Positions 11,951 through 23,755 are shown, numbered from the stretch's first letter. The stretch is 64,000 nucleotides of DNA from Lichenostomus cassidix (GCA_008360975.2 CM039211.1:70143965-70207964), one strand, 5' to 3'. Notes: generated by a model from the sequence alone, not told the origin. Program-made: numbers and translations.

Positions 11951-14919
11951 ATAATAATACTAATAAAATAAAATGAATCGAAGTCTTGTCTTCAGATGGT
12001 TATTTTAGCAATCCAGAAATCTAAAGCCCATGAAATAGACAATTAAAAGGGGTTAGATACTTAATATCAGTCGTTGTGTTTGGGTAGAATTTTGCAATAA
12101 TGCAGCTGCTATAATAATACGGATTTTTATTTCTCCTTCCAGAAAGGAAGCGGTTGTGTTTTCAGAGAAGCCTGGAAGTCCTGCTGCAGAATGCAGAACT
12201 TTGTGTGCCTGCCTGTGCACTCGAACAGCCTCACATCTCCTGTTCCAACAGCTCCATCTTTGGGAGAGAGAAGGGGAAGCGTTCCTTTCCTTTAGCTGTC
12301 TTTTCAAACAAAAGCAACCTTGGAAATCCTGTTTCGCCCTGGAATATCTTTTTTCCCTTCCCCTGTTTTCCCCATGCCTCTCCCCACATTGCTCTTCATC
12401 AGTTGGGGAATTAAAGACCCAAAAACAATCCCCCCTTTCTCTCATTTCTGTCATAACTAAGGGCCAGAGACTCATTTAATTAGTCTCTCTTGTGTGGCTT
12501 ACAGCCCTGTTCAAGGCAAACATTTACCCCTGGGTTTCACTGCTGTTGCTTAGCCACTGAATTCTCCTTTTTAATTTTTTTTGTCAGGAAAATGTGGTAT
12601 CATGTTAATGGCTATTGGGGATCCTACGGCTAAATCATAATCATAATTGTCTATACTAATCATAATTGTCTTGCTGATGCAGTGTGCATCTCTCCCCCCT
12701 GTCAGCTCACAGTCTCATCCTGCTCCCTTGGACTGTGTGCTCTCTGCTCTCACAGGCAGGGTTGACATTTCAGTCATTTTTGTCTGTTGAGTATCTGGGC
12801 TCAGGAGACAGGGACTTGAAGATCTTGCAGGAGGGGTCACTCTCTCTGTCTTCTCAATATCCTCATCCCAGAAAGCTCCCATGAGGAAAGCCACTTTCAT
12901 GTATTTAGAAGGGCTCACTTTTCGCTTTTAAAGTCAGGCTAGCTGAGGAACAGGAGCTAGAGATCCAGATTAAGAGCTTCTCCTATCCACAGGCTGCTTT
13001 TAATTGCTCAGTTACATTTGGGACTCCTTTTTTTCTTACCTCCTGAATCTTCCATGCCCTTCTTTGCAGTGGCCCATCTCCAGCAGAAAGGATTACGTCT
13101 CTCCTTCACGTCTCTTAAACCTGAGGGTTAGGACATATTTAGGACAACAGGGGCTGGAGAGTGCAAAGCTTGTGCTTTACACAGATCCAGAAGCTGTTTT
13201 CTCTGTCCTGGATGAAGTGTCTCATCATTAGACCAGTTTTCAGGAAGCAGTCAGTCAGGAACATCTGTCTCTGTCCTGGCAGCAGTGATGATGAAAGGGA
13301 CACTCCTGATACCACAGGATTTTTTGTGGTGATATGGTCAGCAGGCAGCTGCCAACCACAGGAGGCTCTTTGAGTGACGTGAATATCATGAGTGCCTTAG
13401 GTGCTGATTAGGTAAATATATGCATTAAATACCAAGGAGATTTAGAGCTAGATGCCTGTAAGAAAGTGCTGCAAATACTACAATGCAAGGGAAATAAAGG
13501 ATAGTGCTTGCTATGTTCAGTAATTAACCACTGGAGTTTAACTAGAAGGGAGCAGGGTAAAACTACAGGTAAATCTAGAACTATCAAGAACAGTGTCACA
13601 TTTCCCTCCTCCCCTAAAATCAGAGAGGAGAAAAGAAAGGAAGGGAAAATCTAATTCCCAGCAACTCTACAAAGGCATGGATAGAGGTCACAGAGAGAGC
13701 CAGTGTAAATTCTTTAGGAACAAAACAGAACCCAAGTTAAAAACAAACCGAGAATACAGAAAAGTCATGGAAGCAGACAGAGTCCATAATAACCTCAGAA
13801 CAAGACTAGAAAGGGCTCAGGCATATGCATAATGAGAGAAAGTAAAATCGGAGCTTTCAGAAGCAAGATCATAAATGACATGAAACGTTAGCACAGAAAT
13901 AAAGAAAAATAGGAGCTGAGTAATTTAATACAGCCCCAGAAATCTGGCACTGACAATCCTTTGCTATCTTTTGACTGCTCAGGGTGACATTAAACTCTGT
14001 GTCTCCACCAGGCCAGAGCATTTTCTAACAATTTAATGCCATAATTAATTAAATTCCACTGTTAAGAAAATATTTCAAGTGTTCTTAAACCAAGGAATTT
14101 GGATGCCCCCATTGTGATCTAGACTGAAATCACAAGTCTTTAAACCCAGATCTGCTAAAGGCCAAATGAGTGACGTCAGTGTTTTTTGGTGTAATGAAAA
14201 TAATTTGTATACAGAGTTCAATTCACCACATGGGTTTTTGTTCAGAGATCCTGGCTTTAATGTCACTGGAACAGAAACACATGTTGTCCTATCCCCAAAG
14301 CTCTGCTGCATCCTAAGCACTCCAGCTCCTCCAAATTCATGCTGATAAAACCTCATTACTGTTCTGTAATGTACTTCTGATACACATTCCCATTTTCACT
14401 CTCATCTGCAATCCCCAGCATCAGCTAGGATTTGAAGAGTAAGTGCAAAAACAGCTGTGTGGAAAGATGACGTTTTCTTACAGTATTTTAGACACAATTC
14501 ATAACAAAACTCACGAGAAATCTTCCAAGACAGCCTGTTCTTAAGGAAATTAATTGATAAAACTAATTCACAGGTTTATCTTCCCTCATAGCAATGCATG
14601 AAATAATAGTTTTTACTTCCCCAGTCCAAGGTTTCTTCCCCCCTTAACTGCTGGGATAGCAGTAAGATTTCAGCATCTGAAACCAGGAAATTTGGGCTCT
14701 CTTCCAGCTGTTGGGTCAGGCTGACCAGTAAATCTTAACACCACAACACCAAAACCACCCACATTATGTAATCCTGCCATGCAGACAATGCCTGAACTCC
14801 TCCAGAGCTACATCTAAACCCTTAAATATCACAGAATTACATATATATAGATATATACAGATATTCATTGTTAATTGCACCTTTCATTGGAAAGCTTCAG
14901 CACAAATCCATGGATCTGA
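11951..14919. other. Single-copy sequence, no gene seen
   Basis: Open frames of 107-140 codons overlap on opposite strands at 12053-12479; neither resembles a known protein and each is interrupted by other frames, so they are judged chance. 13560-13950 is purine-rich (GAAAGGAAGGG-type words) and gives a lysine- and arginine-rich frame for that reason. TAATTA-type words cluster at 14030-14070. Confidence 0.55.
12639..12671. repeat. 19-bp direct duplication
   Basis: AATCATAATTGTCT occurs at 12639-12652 and again at 12658-12671, giving a period of 19 bases with a short spacer (ATACT). A minor replication-slippage duplication. Confidence 0.85.
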
Positions 14920-14962
14920 CAAAAACCCCAAACAAAACAAAACAAAAGAACAAAAAACAACC
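14920..14962. repeat. (CAAAA)n-type A/C tract
   Basis: About 43 bases of AAACAAAACAAAACAAAAG-type sequence, nearly free of G and T, with the same strand composition as the longer A/C tracts. Confidence 0.88.
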
Positions 14963-16841
14963 CTATTAAAACTTTGTCCTGGGTCTGCAGGAAGCTCTGA
15001 ATGTGAGGTTTCAGGAAAGTCTGCCTTCTGTACACCTCTGCTTCAGTTAATGGAGAGCTGAGCAGAAGCCAGGACAGGTTATCCTTGCACAGCCTCCTTC
15101 TCCCCTCAAGTATTTTCTCTTACCAATTCCGTTTTAGAAGCAGAAAAGCACATAACCTAGAACAAGAGAGAGACACAGATTTGAGGTGACACTCCATAAG
15201 CAAAGCCCTCTGATGTCACAAGGGGCAGAGGTACTTGTGCATGCTCCTTAATACCACAGAAATTATGGGGAAAGAGTGAAGCACAGATGCTGCCTGCCCC
15301 TAGAGAGGAAAGGGGTTTACTGTGTATTTCTGGCACACTTAGGGATCTTCTTCAAGAATTGAGAGACGGAACTAGGTTCATCCTCTCTCACAGAAAAGGA
15401 CCAAAACAGATGAAAGTCTTGTTTTTGCCCAGTAGCTTACTAATCTGATCACTCCCTTTATCCATAGGAAACTCCGGAATCCTCTCCAGAATTAGCTGCC
15501 AATCCTTCTAGACAAGGAGCTAAAATTTAACCTGAAATGGTACTTGGTCCTGAAATAATGTCAAACTTCACCCTCATCTGCACATTAGTAAGCAAAACCA
15601 GTATCGTATGTATTTGTAAAGGGCTTTAAGACATAGGTATGAGCCTTGCTCTACAAATTTATAATTTCTTTTCTTTCAGCCAAACACTTTTCCTCTGAAT
15701 AAATTGTATTGCATAAGATTGAGCTCCTGTAAAGCACACTTTTCCTTCCCTTTCAGAGGCCTATTTGGAACTGTAAATATAAAATATGTTTACCTGAATA
15801 TTGTTTGCATCCATCATTTCCTCATTCTCCACCACGTCCCTGAGAGAAAAGTAGAAAATATAAACACTGGTCTTGTCATGACAGGGGCTGTCCTCATTTC
15901 AGCCACTGTTTTCCAGTGTCAATATGAGATATAGCTGGAGAAGTGCTATCAAAGTGCAGCTTTGCTGAGAGGTTTAAGATTACCAAGAATGATGGTGTTT
16001 TAAGTTAGCTGTTAACTTTGCACTGTATCAGTCCAGAAGAGATCCTGTTAGTGGTTATCATGCAACATCTGCAGGGAGGCAGCAGCTGGCTGAGATGCAG
16101 AACATTTTTAAACCCCTGAAATAGGTTTATTTATTTATTCTTTACAACCATGGGATCATACAGTGAATAGGAGGAAGAGTCCAGTTTTCACCTATGCTTG
16201 GTGCTGCTGTGTGAAACCAAGATGTGCTACCCCTGTGCAAATCACTCTGCTTTCTCCTTACATCAATTTGCATCAGCACAGTTAGACCCTTGAATGATGG
16301 CTAGCTCCCCAAAAAGCAGGATAAGCACCGTCTGGAGTCTCCCTTTGATTATTTGCTACTCTCAGATGTGCTGTGGACTAGGTGAACTTCTGAGCCTGTC
16401 CAAACTTAATGTTTTCCTCTACATTTCTGACTATTTTGGCCATAAGTCCTTGACAACAGTGGGCATTCTTCTTTCCCTTCATGTTTAAAAAGCCAAGAAT
16501 AGTCTTACCTCTGGTGCATTTGTTCTGTGGTGCTTTAAAACAAATAATAAATTGAACAGGAGCAGGAACAGAGAGTGGAATAGGAAATACTCTGAAGTCA
16601 GATTTTGTTCTGAAATATATTTTGAAATTTATAACTACTTTCTATTTTTCTGGGGGGGATGGGGGATATTGTCTGCAGTCAGTGAAATATTTTATTTGTA
16701 ATCTATCTATTTATACTTTTAAATGTTATAATTGAATACAAAAAATCTATTTCTAAATTAGTAAGTTCTTAAACCAAACAAACAAATAAACAGAAACCTC
16801 CAACACAGAAAATAATTTCTATTTGATTAAACATTTTTTCT
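14963..16841. other. Single-copy sequence upstream of the ERV
   Basis: No gene seen. A faint SINE-tail-like word (GTATTTGTAAAGGGCTTTAAG) lies at about 15611-15631. G-run GGGGGGGATGGGGGATATTG near 16653. The stretch just before 16842 is A+T-rich and is the 5' flank of the retroviral LTR. Confidence 0.5.
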
Positions 16842-16947
16842 TGTTGCGATAACAGCTGCAAGTCCCACACCCATTCCTTCTTAATGTGTTTACCCTTTCC
16901 CATTGTTCTGCCTTTCCTTACCCACGTAGTCCTAACCACACCTCCAG

Positions 16948-17025
16948 TTTTCCCTATTGGTTCCTGTACCCTAACCCCACATGGCCCTGGTCACTCCCTC
17001 GGGTTTTCCCTATTGATTCCTGTAC
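16948..17025 (+). repeat. Duplicated U3 block, possible enhancer repeat
   Basis: TTTTCCCTATTGGTTCCTGT begins at 16948 and recurs with one change (TTTTCCCTATTGATTCCTGT) at 17004, a period of 56 bases. CCTAAC follows or precedes the block at 16931, 16970 and 17027. A worn third copy (CCTTTCCCATTGTTC) may lie at 16891-16906. Tandem U3 repeats often carry enhancer sites in retroviral LTRs; that role is inferred here. The block includes CCTATTGGTTC, a CCAAT-box-like word on the reverse strand. Confidence 0.75.
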
Positions 17026-17104
17026 TCCTAACTCTGCCCCTGTACCTCCCCTGTACCCAGAGGTCACTGGGCCTGTGTGCTGTCCCTGCCCCTCTCTGTT
17101 TCCC

Positions 17105-17110
17105 TATAAA
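17105..17110 (+). promoter_or_regulatory. LTR TATA box
   Basis: TATAAA in the context CCCTATAAAACCCC, 263 bases into the LTR and 141 bases before the ATTAAA signal, which fits a retroviral U3 promoter with transcription starting near 17130-17140. Confidence 0.75.
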
Positions 17111-17245
17111 ACCCCTTACCCTCCGCCATCTTGCTGTCTATGCTCCACGTGTGTTTATGCTCCGCATGTGTCTGTGAATGTGAGGCCTTCGCCCTCGAGG
17201 CATCTCTGCCTCGGGGAGGTCGTTGGCCTCTGCTGCACTGTGTGA

Positions 17246-17251
17246 ATTAAA
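17246..17251 (+). promoter_or_regulatory. LTR poly(A) signal ATTAAA
   Basis: ATTAAA within GTGTGAATTAAACCTTCC, downstream of the TATA box, as expected for the R region of an LTR. Cleavage would fall about 15-25 bases later (near ATGCATAG), marking the R/U5 boundary. Confidence 0.7.
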
Positions 17252-17464
17252 CCTTCCATGGACACAATGCATAGACCCTCCTCGCCTCCTTTATCACCGC
17301 CGGTTGTGGAAGCAGACGAACCAGAGCTAGCCATATGGCTCCCCGGCCGGTGAGAGCGCAGTGTCCAGCCCTGGGACAGAGGGTTTGGAGCACTGAGGTG
17401 CTGAACCAGGCTGGATAGAGAAGCTCTCAGTAAGGTCTTCTGTAACATCCTCTAAACCATAACA

Positions 17465-18010
17465 AATGGCGTCCAAACATGGGGCAGAAGTCACCCTGGA
17501 AAGCATTCCCCTGCAGCCGCTGCTGCAGCCGCACAGAAGTCACTTTTGGGAAGCCATTTCCCTGAGGAGAAGCTTGCATTCAGTGAGAAGACCAAAGGGG
17601 CGGCCGGTAGCCTCTGGAAAAAGTTGCGCTTTTCAAGGAGGTCAGCCGAACAGCGGTGGACCATCCCGAGTGCTTTTTGTTGATTCTCCGTGCTTGGTAA
17701 GCCCTCTAGAAAGCCCCTTGGGGGAGCCAGTGGAGGCCTGGTCGGCTTGGTACGGGGGTCCCTTTTTCCTTTTTAGTTTATTCTGTTTGTCTCGGGGTGG
17801 GTGGAGGGTTAGAGGTGGCATCTTGTCGAGGTGAAGGGAGTCGCACTCCACACGAAATCTTGACAAGAAGAAAACCCGCTTCTAACAAGAGAAGAACTAA
17901 GTTTTGTACCCCCATTTTGGGAGAATTTTTTCTTTTCTTTTTAGAAGGAGTGGGGAATCAGCAGTTGCGTGGGAAGTTTTTGAGTGCGAGAGATAAAGTG
18001 AAATAATCTG
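17465..18010 (+). mobile_element. ERV leader region, gag/pol not recognised
   Basis: DNA following the primer site, GC-rich at first with CTGCAGCCG duplicated at 17512 and 17524. A candidate retroviral splice donor (TTGGTAAGCC, GT at 17697-17698) fits a leader of about 230 bases after the LTR. A 122-codon open frame begins at the ATG overlapping the primer site (17466), but its product does not look like Gag. Downstream, 17800-18010 holds another open frame ending at about 18006, again without Gag features. The right boundary of the element is not clear; the stated end is where retrovirus-like composition fades. Confidence 0.55.
17467..17484 (+). other. Retroviral primer binding site, tRNA-Lys-like
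   Basis: TGGCGTCCAAACATGGGG starts two bases after the LTR end. Retroviral primer sites begin TGG and complement a tRNA 3' end. The closest match I know is the tRNA-Lys(1,2) type (TGGCGCCCAACGTGGGG): one extra A, and two differences that are C-to-T or G-to-A at former CpG sites, as expected from methylation decay. A lysine primer would suggest a class II (beta-like, ERVK) element, but this rests on the primer site alone. Confidence 0.7.
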
Positions 18011-20550
18011 TGTTTTGTTTCATTTAGTTATCTGGCAGGGAAAAACCTTTGTTCTCTCCCTAATAACCACCTTCCCCTGCATGTATCCCCCAATATGGTG
18101 CTAGCCACATGGCGGCGGCACCCCCCAGACCCCCCACAACTTCTTCCTGGGTTGGGGAGCTGATTTTCTGAGGAGAGCAGGAGGCTCATGGAGCTGGGCC
18201 CCGCAGAGCCTGTGTGGCTTGAACAGGGGTGTCCATAGGTTCTCCCTGCAAGCATGTGTCTGTTTTCCTGTGGTTCCCAGTGCTCTGTCAGCCCCCTGAG
18301 TCAGCTTGGTCTTAAACTGATCCGAGCTCTGTGCCTGGGTGGATTTCTATTACTTCTCATCTGGTTTCTTAACATTTCCCTGCCCAGCAAAGCCAAATGT
18401 CTTGTCTTCCCCAGTCCTATGTCTAAAGTTCCACATTAAAGGTGGTCTGCCTTTGTGTATGTCTCTGGTGTAATTTTGAAATAAATTTGAAGTCAGTGGC
18501 ACAGTTTATACCTTCTAGAGATACAATTACACCTGGACTTCCAACTTAATGCCTCTAAAATGCTTCTTCGAAGAGGTGACCAAGAGTTTAAGAACATAAA
18601 AGGCTGAGAAAGTATCATCAGCAAAACAATTTGACTGGAGATATGATGGCCCCCTGATGTTCACATTATTGATTCAGATTGAGGGTAAGAAGGGAGAAGG
18701 GAAGTTTCTAATTTTTAGATAAGTTGTTTGGTTTATGACTGCTATTCCCCTGGTATATACCTGACTCTGGCACAAGTTTAATGATCTGAGTCAAGCCAAG
18801 GACACAAACTGGTCTGCAGAGAAATCCAGCCCTGCCTTCTCTGCTACCTGTTCTCTACTTGGCCCTGCCTTTTATATCCTCCTTTGCTGCACAGTGATAG
18901 TTCAAGTAGGCTTACATGTACATAGCTTATTACTGGGGCCTCAGCTGACAGCATAGATAACCTTCAGAGCTGCCTTAGGATGGGAAATGAAACAAGGACG
19001 AGAAAAGAGGGAGAAAATTAACCCTCTCCCCCAAGTCCAGGTGGAAAGTAAAGTGATGAGCTACCCTAGCAAGCCTTCTCTTCAGGGCACCCTCTGCAGG
19101 GCAGCAGGTAGTGACAATGATCAGGTTGAAAATGACCAAAAAAAAGTCTATTCTTCCTGTTTTCTTCGCAGTGCAATTATATTTCTCATTAAGAGTTGCT
19201 CAAATCTCCCCATTGGTAGTTACTGTTTATGTCAGTGCTGGTGCTGGTTGGAGCATGCCTGATTAGGTGCAGGTGTTGCACACTAATTGGCCATTAAGTT
19301 TTGGTGTGTATATTCTTGATAACATTTTCTGGATTTTAAAATTAGTACCATTCATTTTCTCTTAAGATGTGCTTGTTTTAATATGGAACTGTAAACTAAA
19401 ACCTACAGAGTGAAGAGTAGATGGATCTACACAAAAAGGCAAAGATTAGTAGCCACAAGGTGAAATATGAAGAGACAGAGGAAGAATAAAATTATTTAAA
19501 CAAAACCATTGGGCTTTAAGTAGAAACCAGGCACTAGATTTTGCTCACAATCCCACAGTACATGGTGGAAAAAGGCACTTGAGATGCCATGGTTATGGCA
19601 GTGAGTCAGAAGCCTCAGGTGGTTTGATAAAAGGCTGCTGCTTGGCAAGTGAAAAATGGGTTACAGGAGGAACATCCTGAGCACTGCAAGGCTTAGAGCT
19701 GAGGTTCTAGGTGCCATAATGTTTTCCTCATGCCAAGAGGTATTGTGGACAGACACAAACACGAGGAGGATGAGGGCTCTGAGGGAAATGAGTCAGTGAG
19801 CACGGCATGATTTACACTCTGGGCAGTATGGAAAGTACAAGTGTCCTTCATTTTTCTAAAGGAAGAGATATAAGAGAGAAGGAGATATTTAATATCATAT
19901 AAATTAGGGCCACTGGGTCTGAATTTTTGAGCTTAGATAACACCAGAGGAAATAGACATACTCCACAAAAGCTCAAAAGGTTACTGAAGAGCCTTCAATA
20001 AGTGAGGTCTTAACAGGATTAAATTATTTCTGTGTCTCAGCTCACTATAGTCACTAAACTTCTATATTTGGCATTGCAATTAAATGTCCAGATTTAGTTG
20101 GGATAATCCCAGGCATTTTGAAACAGAACCAGTGTGGAAACAAATGGCTCCTGCACAAGAAAATCACACTCTAGCCTGTTGGACCAGGAGATGTGAGCTG
20201 AAACCTCTCATATTTTATGATACACAAAATATGCAGAATATCCTTTGCAGATCCCCTCATTTGGTGTGGTGAATTCTAGAACAGGACCCTGTATTCAAAG
20301 GAAATCTAAGCTTTTACAAAACTCATCTGGGTTTTTTTTTACCATTTTCAAAATTTTAATTTGGCGTATATCCCTCCACTCTAATATAGATAATTTAAAC
20401 CCAAAACACATATGAAAAATAATACCCTTTTCTTTATCACATACTTGCAAGTTAAAAAGAACACCTTTTTCATAGGGCTAAATTCACTAGGAAGCACAGA
20501 TACCCTTATAAGAATGGATATCTTGTAAAGTATAGTTTTTTTGCACTGAC
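18011..20550. other. Unclassified sequence downstream of the ERV leader
   Basis: 18011-18330 is GC-richer than the surrounding DNA (CATGGCGGCGGCACCCCCC near 18110) and may still belong to the provirus or to another repeat; I cannot classify it. From about 18480 the sequence returns to A+T-rich single-copy DNA. ATTAAA at 18436-18441 is a possible stray poly(A) signal. No coding frame of interest. Confidence 0.5.
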
Positions 20551-20597
20551 CTTTCTTCTCTCTCTTGCTTTCTTCTCTCTCTCTCTTTCTTCTTCTC
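20551..20597. repeat. (CT)n-rich pyrimidine tract
   Basis: A 47-base C/T-only run apart from one G, including TTCTCTCTCTCTCTTTCTTC. Complement is (GA)n. Confidence 0.93.
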
Positions 20598-21239
20598 ATG
20601 CTTCCAATACTTTTTGACTGGTTTTGGTTTCTGTATTTTTTTTGTTTTATTCCTTGTCTCTTTCTCCTTCTACATCCTCTTCACAGATATCTTTCACTCC
20701 TGCAAGGGGAATCCTCAGAACTATAGCATAAATGTCCAGATCCAAAGAGGAAGTTCAGCACAAGACTCTTTTATTCTCTCTTTCCACTGTTGCAACTTGA
20801 AAGAAAGCTTTTTCTTGTGTGAGAGACAATGTGTGCTTAAAACTGAGTGTTGTCTCAATAGCCAAGAAAAGCTTGTGTTGCACAGAACTGTGAGTTACAG
20901 GGCCATGTTCTGTCCCTTGCTTTCTTACTGCGACAGTCCCCTCATGTTCACTGTCACCAGCTGTTTGAGAATATGACTGTATAATGCAGCTACTTCTTCA
21001 AGGTGCTGGTTGGTGTTTGGAGCAAAAATCTGCAACCTGAATGTTGTGCAGCACAACGAGACCTGCAGGAGATCCTGGGAAAGCAGCATCCCTCTTCCTG
21101 TGAGGTTTCCTTGAGTGTGAGGTTGATTAAAACTGCTGGTCCCCTTGGCATCTCAGCTCCCCTGTTCAGGGAGCTGGAGGTGGGCACTGCAAAGGTTTGG
21201 TTATGTCATCTCTGCTCTCCTCCAAAAGTACAAGGAAGT
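20598..21239. other. Single-copy sequence upstream of a CR1
   Basis: A 120-codon plus-strand open frame (20614-20976) has a hydrophobic start caused by T-rich DNA and no family resemblance. The part from about 21000 to 21239 could be the worn 5' part of the following CR1, but I cannot support it base by base. Confidence 0.5.
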
Positions 21240-21558
21240 CAGAGGGGAAGAGGAGGGGCAGGCACTGATCTCTGCTCTGTGATGACAGTGACAAACCTGA
21301 GGGAGTGACCCAAAGTTACGGCAGGGAGGTTTAGGTTGGATATCAGGAAAAGATTCTTCCCCCAGAGGGTGTTTGGGCACTGGAACAGCTCCCCAGGGCT
21401 GTACAGCTCACAGCACCAGCCTGACAGAGGTCGAGTGTTTGGACAACACTCTCAGGTACATTGTGTGGTTCTTGAGATGTCTGGTGCAGGGCCAGGAGCT
21501 GGACTCGATGATCCTTGTAGGACACTTCCAACTCAGCTTATTCTGTGATTCTGTGATT
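21240..21558 (+). mobile_element. CR1 LINE, 3' end, 5'-truncated
   Basis: Chicken-repeat-1 non-LTR retrotransposon tail. Recognisable words in order: GGGCAGGCACTGATCTCTGC, GGTTTAGGTTGGATATCAGG, AAAAGATTCTTCC, CCAGAGGGTGTTTGGGCACT, GGAACAGCTCCCCAGGGCTG, GGAGCTGGACTCGATGATCC, CACTTCCAACTCAGC and the terminal repeat ATTCTGTGATTCTGTGATT. Only the 3' untranslated part is present, the usual 5'-truncated form, so it makes no protein. The exact 5' boundary is uncertain by about 50 bases. Confidence 0.92.
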
Positions 21559-23469
21559 TGGAGACTTCTCAGGTGTGAATATCCTGTGTCTAGATGGTCG
21601 TGCCTTTTTTTTTTTCTCTATAAAAATGGTTTTCTGTGGCTTAAATTCACTAACTGAAACACGTTTAGATATTCAGATACCACGTTCCTCTGCAGACCCG
21701 CAGTGGATCCCAGCTTCCTTTTCCTTCTGTCTCACGTTGCCATGTCTGCCATGGCACACTGTGAGCGAAGTGTTATCTCTCCAATTTGATAGCACAGTCC
21801 TCATTGTACCCCAGTGTCCACTGCAGGATCAGGGCCTGTGTTAGTTTCTTTCTCAGTTTGTATCTGTACACTTTTGCACAGCTTTGGGGAGCACTGTGGG
21901 GCCATTTGTGAAATGACAGTGCTTTCTGCTGGCGAGATCATTATAGGCAGAAGGCATTCCAATGTGCAAATTACAGTTCTGCTTATAGGGAATTTGTTCT
22001 GCTTAAAACAAAAGAGCTTTACAAAAGGAAGGTCTCGCCGCACTTTTGTCTGATTTGGAGCTGCAAAGCTAACTTCCATGCTGTGCAGAAATGCACAAGG
22101 AGGGTTAAGTCAGTTTTACAAGAGCATCAGTTGGGTGAAAATGCATTTGACCTTCACAGGGTTCTTGAGTCATTCTTCAGCTTGAGTGGCTGAGTGAAGA
22201 GTGTGTCATTCTGTCATATTAAGGAAAAAAAAAAAAGAGAGAGAAAAAAATTTTAAAATCGATCCTGTCTACTCCTGAAAGCCTTAGATTTCATTGGTAT
22301 CTAACTGACATAAATAATATTTGCTTGGGTTTTCATTGCTATTTTTATTTAAATGTTCTCAGGTATGCCAGCTAGCAGCAAGGTCCATTTTTATAGCACA
22401 GTGAATTCCCACAGTTCTGGTAAATATAATCAGATAAGGGGAAGTTGAACTTAAACCTTCTGTTGCAGTCAATAAAAGTAAACTTCATAACCCAAGACTA
22501 TATCTCTATTTATAATTGCTAATTATAGAAATCTATTCAAGGACACTCTAAAAACAGGATTATAAATCCATCTAATAAAAAACCCAAAAAACAGAAGAAC
22601 ATAGAGACAGAAAAAGGAGACAGTCAGTGAGAACTAAGAAAGAAAAAGAAACAGAATACAATGCAACATATTTTCTTGAGCTTTTTACAAAACAATATAT
22701 TCCTCAAATACATTCCCATTGTCCTTCAGTGTTTCATTATCTCTGTGGCAGAGATTTTGTATTTATGTAAAAGTTTGTTGACCATATGGATCTGGGTGCA
22801 ATTGTACAGATCATGATTAGAAGCACAAACTCCTCCATGGAAAAACATATAGGAGAAAAACTGTGTGTTCCCTGCATTTAAGGTTCAAATTCAAGAACCT
22901 ATGACTCTTCTATCAGATTTGCTCTGGCAAATTAGGAAGAGGCTACAATTTTGCCAAATTATAGATATTCAAATTAAATTCCTGCTCTGGCATGAGATGA
23001 AATCCCTGAGAGAGAAGCTGAGGTGAGAAAGTGAAAATTTGTATAATGAGTCACCCCACAGATTAAATTGTTTAAGTGTCTCCAAGACATCAGCATCTTA
23101 ACTGAGGCATCAGAGCTAGATACTTTAAATCAGTCACATGAATAACTCCCACTTCCTTCTTAAGTTTCTGCTTTCTTTTACCTATTTTCTATATAAATTT
23201 TTGGAAGGAAAAACTTCCACGTGTTCAGGCTGAGTCAACTCCAGTACTGGACACCAACATCTCACAATAAAAGAGACAGTTCTCATCTCTGCTTTTTTCT
23301 GCATTGTGATCACTGCCCAAACTTTTAACAGATCAGGGTATGTGTGTTTCCTAGTGATGCAACTTCAGAGCAGAGCAAAGGATACCAGCAATGGTGTAAC
23401 AGCAGGACCAGAGCAGTGACCACCTCTCTATGCTGTGCATTGCTGAAACTGCACCTTCAGTCCTGAGTT
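21559..23469. other. Single-copy sequence between CR1 copies
   Basis: No gene seen. An A-rich run with GAGAGAG lies at 22224-22252. Frames of 70-90 codons overlap on opposite strands at 21800-22080 and look like chance. The 23200-23460 part is ordinary single-copy DNA. Confidence 0.55.
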
Positions 23470-23755
23470 ACTGAAGGGCTGGAGAGTGTCCAGGGAAGGG
23501 AACAGAGCTGGAGAAAGTTCTGGAGCACCAGGAGCATCTGAGGGAGCTGGGAAGGTGGCTAATCCTGGAGAAAAGGAGCCTCAGGGGGGACCTTTTCACT
23601 CTCTAAAACGCCCTGACAGGAGGGTGAAGCCGGGAGAGGTCAGACTCTGGTCCCAGGGAGCAAGGGACAGAATGAGAGGAAATGGCCTCAAGTTCTACCA
23701 GAGGATGTTTAGATTGGATAATAGGAGAAATTTATCCACTGTAAGGGTTGACAAG
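23470..23755 (+). mobile_element. CR1 LINE, part 1 of an interrupted copy
   Basis: CR1 words in order: AAGGGCTGGAGAGTGTCCAG, GAGGGAGCTGGG, GACCTTTTCACTCTCTAAAA, GAGGAAATGGCCTCAAGTTC, AGAGGATGTTTAGATTGGAT, TTATCCACTGTAAGGGTTGA. At 23755 CR1 breaks off in the middle of the motif that normally continues to 'CATTGGAACAGGCTGCC', and an LTR-like sequence begins. The remaining 3' end is at 24013-24138. Confidence 0.9.

Larger units (their letters stand above)
16842..17464 (+). mobile_element. 5' LTR of an endogenous retrovirus
   Basis: A 623-bp long terminal repeat, proposed to start TGTTGCGATAACA and end CCATAACA, which gives the TG...CA ends and a short inverted repeat (TGTT/AACA). Inside, U3 holds a duplicated block (16948-17025), a TATA box lies at 17105-17110, and the poly(A) signal ATTAAA at 17246-17251. 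U5 would run from about 17270. A primer binding site begins two bases after the end, which fixes the orientation as plus and marks this as a 5' LTR and not a solo one. The GC content of R/U5 is clearly above the flanking DNA. No second copy of the LTR is seen in the window, so the provirus is truncated or rearranged downstream and I cannot find a target-site duplication. Confidence 0.82.

Noticed and set aside
12053..12479. Overlapping frames of 140 (minus) and 107 (plus) codons
   Set aside because: They compete for the same DNA on opposite strands and neither has domain-like features.
16886..17245. 119-codon proline-, cysteine- and serine-rich frame
   Set aside because: It lies wholly within the LTR U3/R region and reflects C/T-rich LTR sequence.
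17466..17834. 122-codon frame starting inside the retroviral primer site, as a Gag start
   Set aside because: The product has no Gag-like features and the frame contains the likely splice donor; it is a leader frame open by chance in GC-rich DNA.
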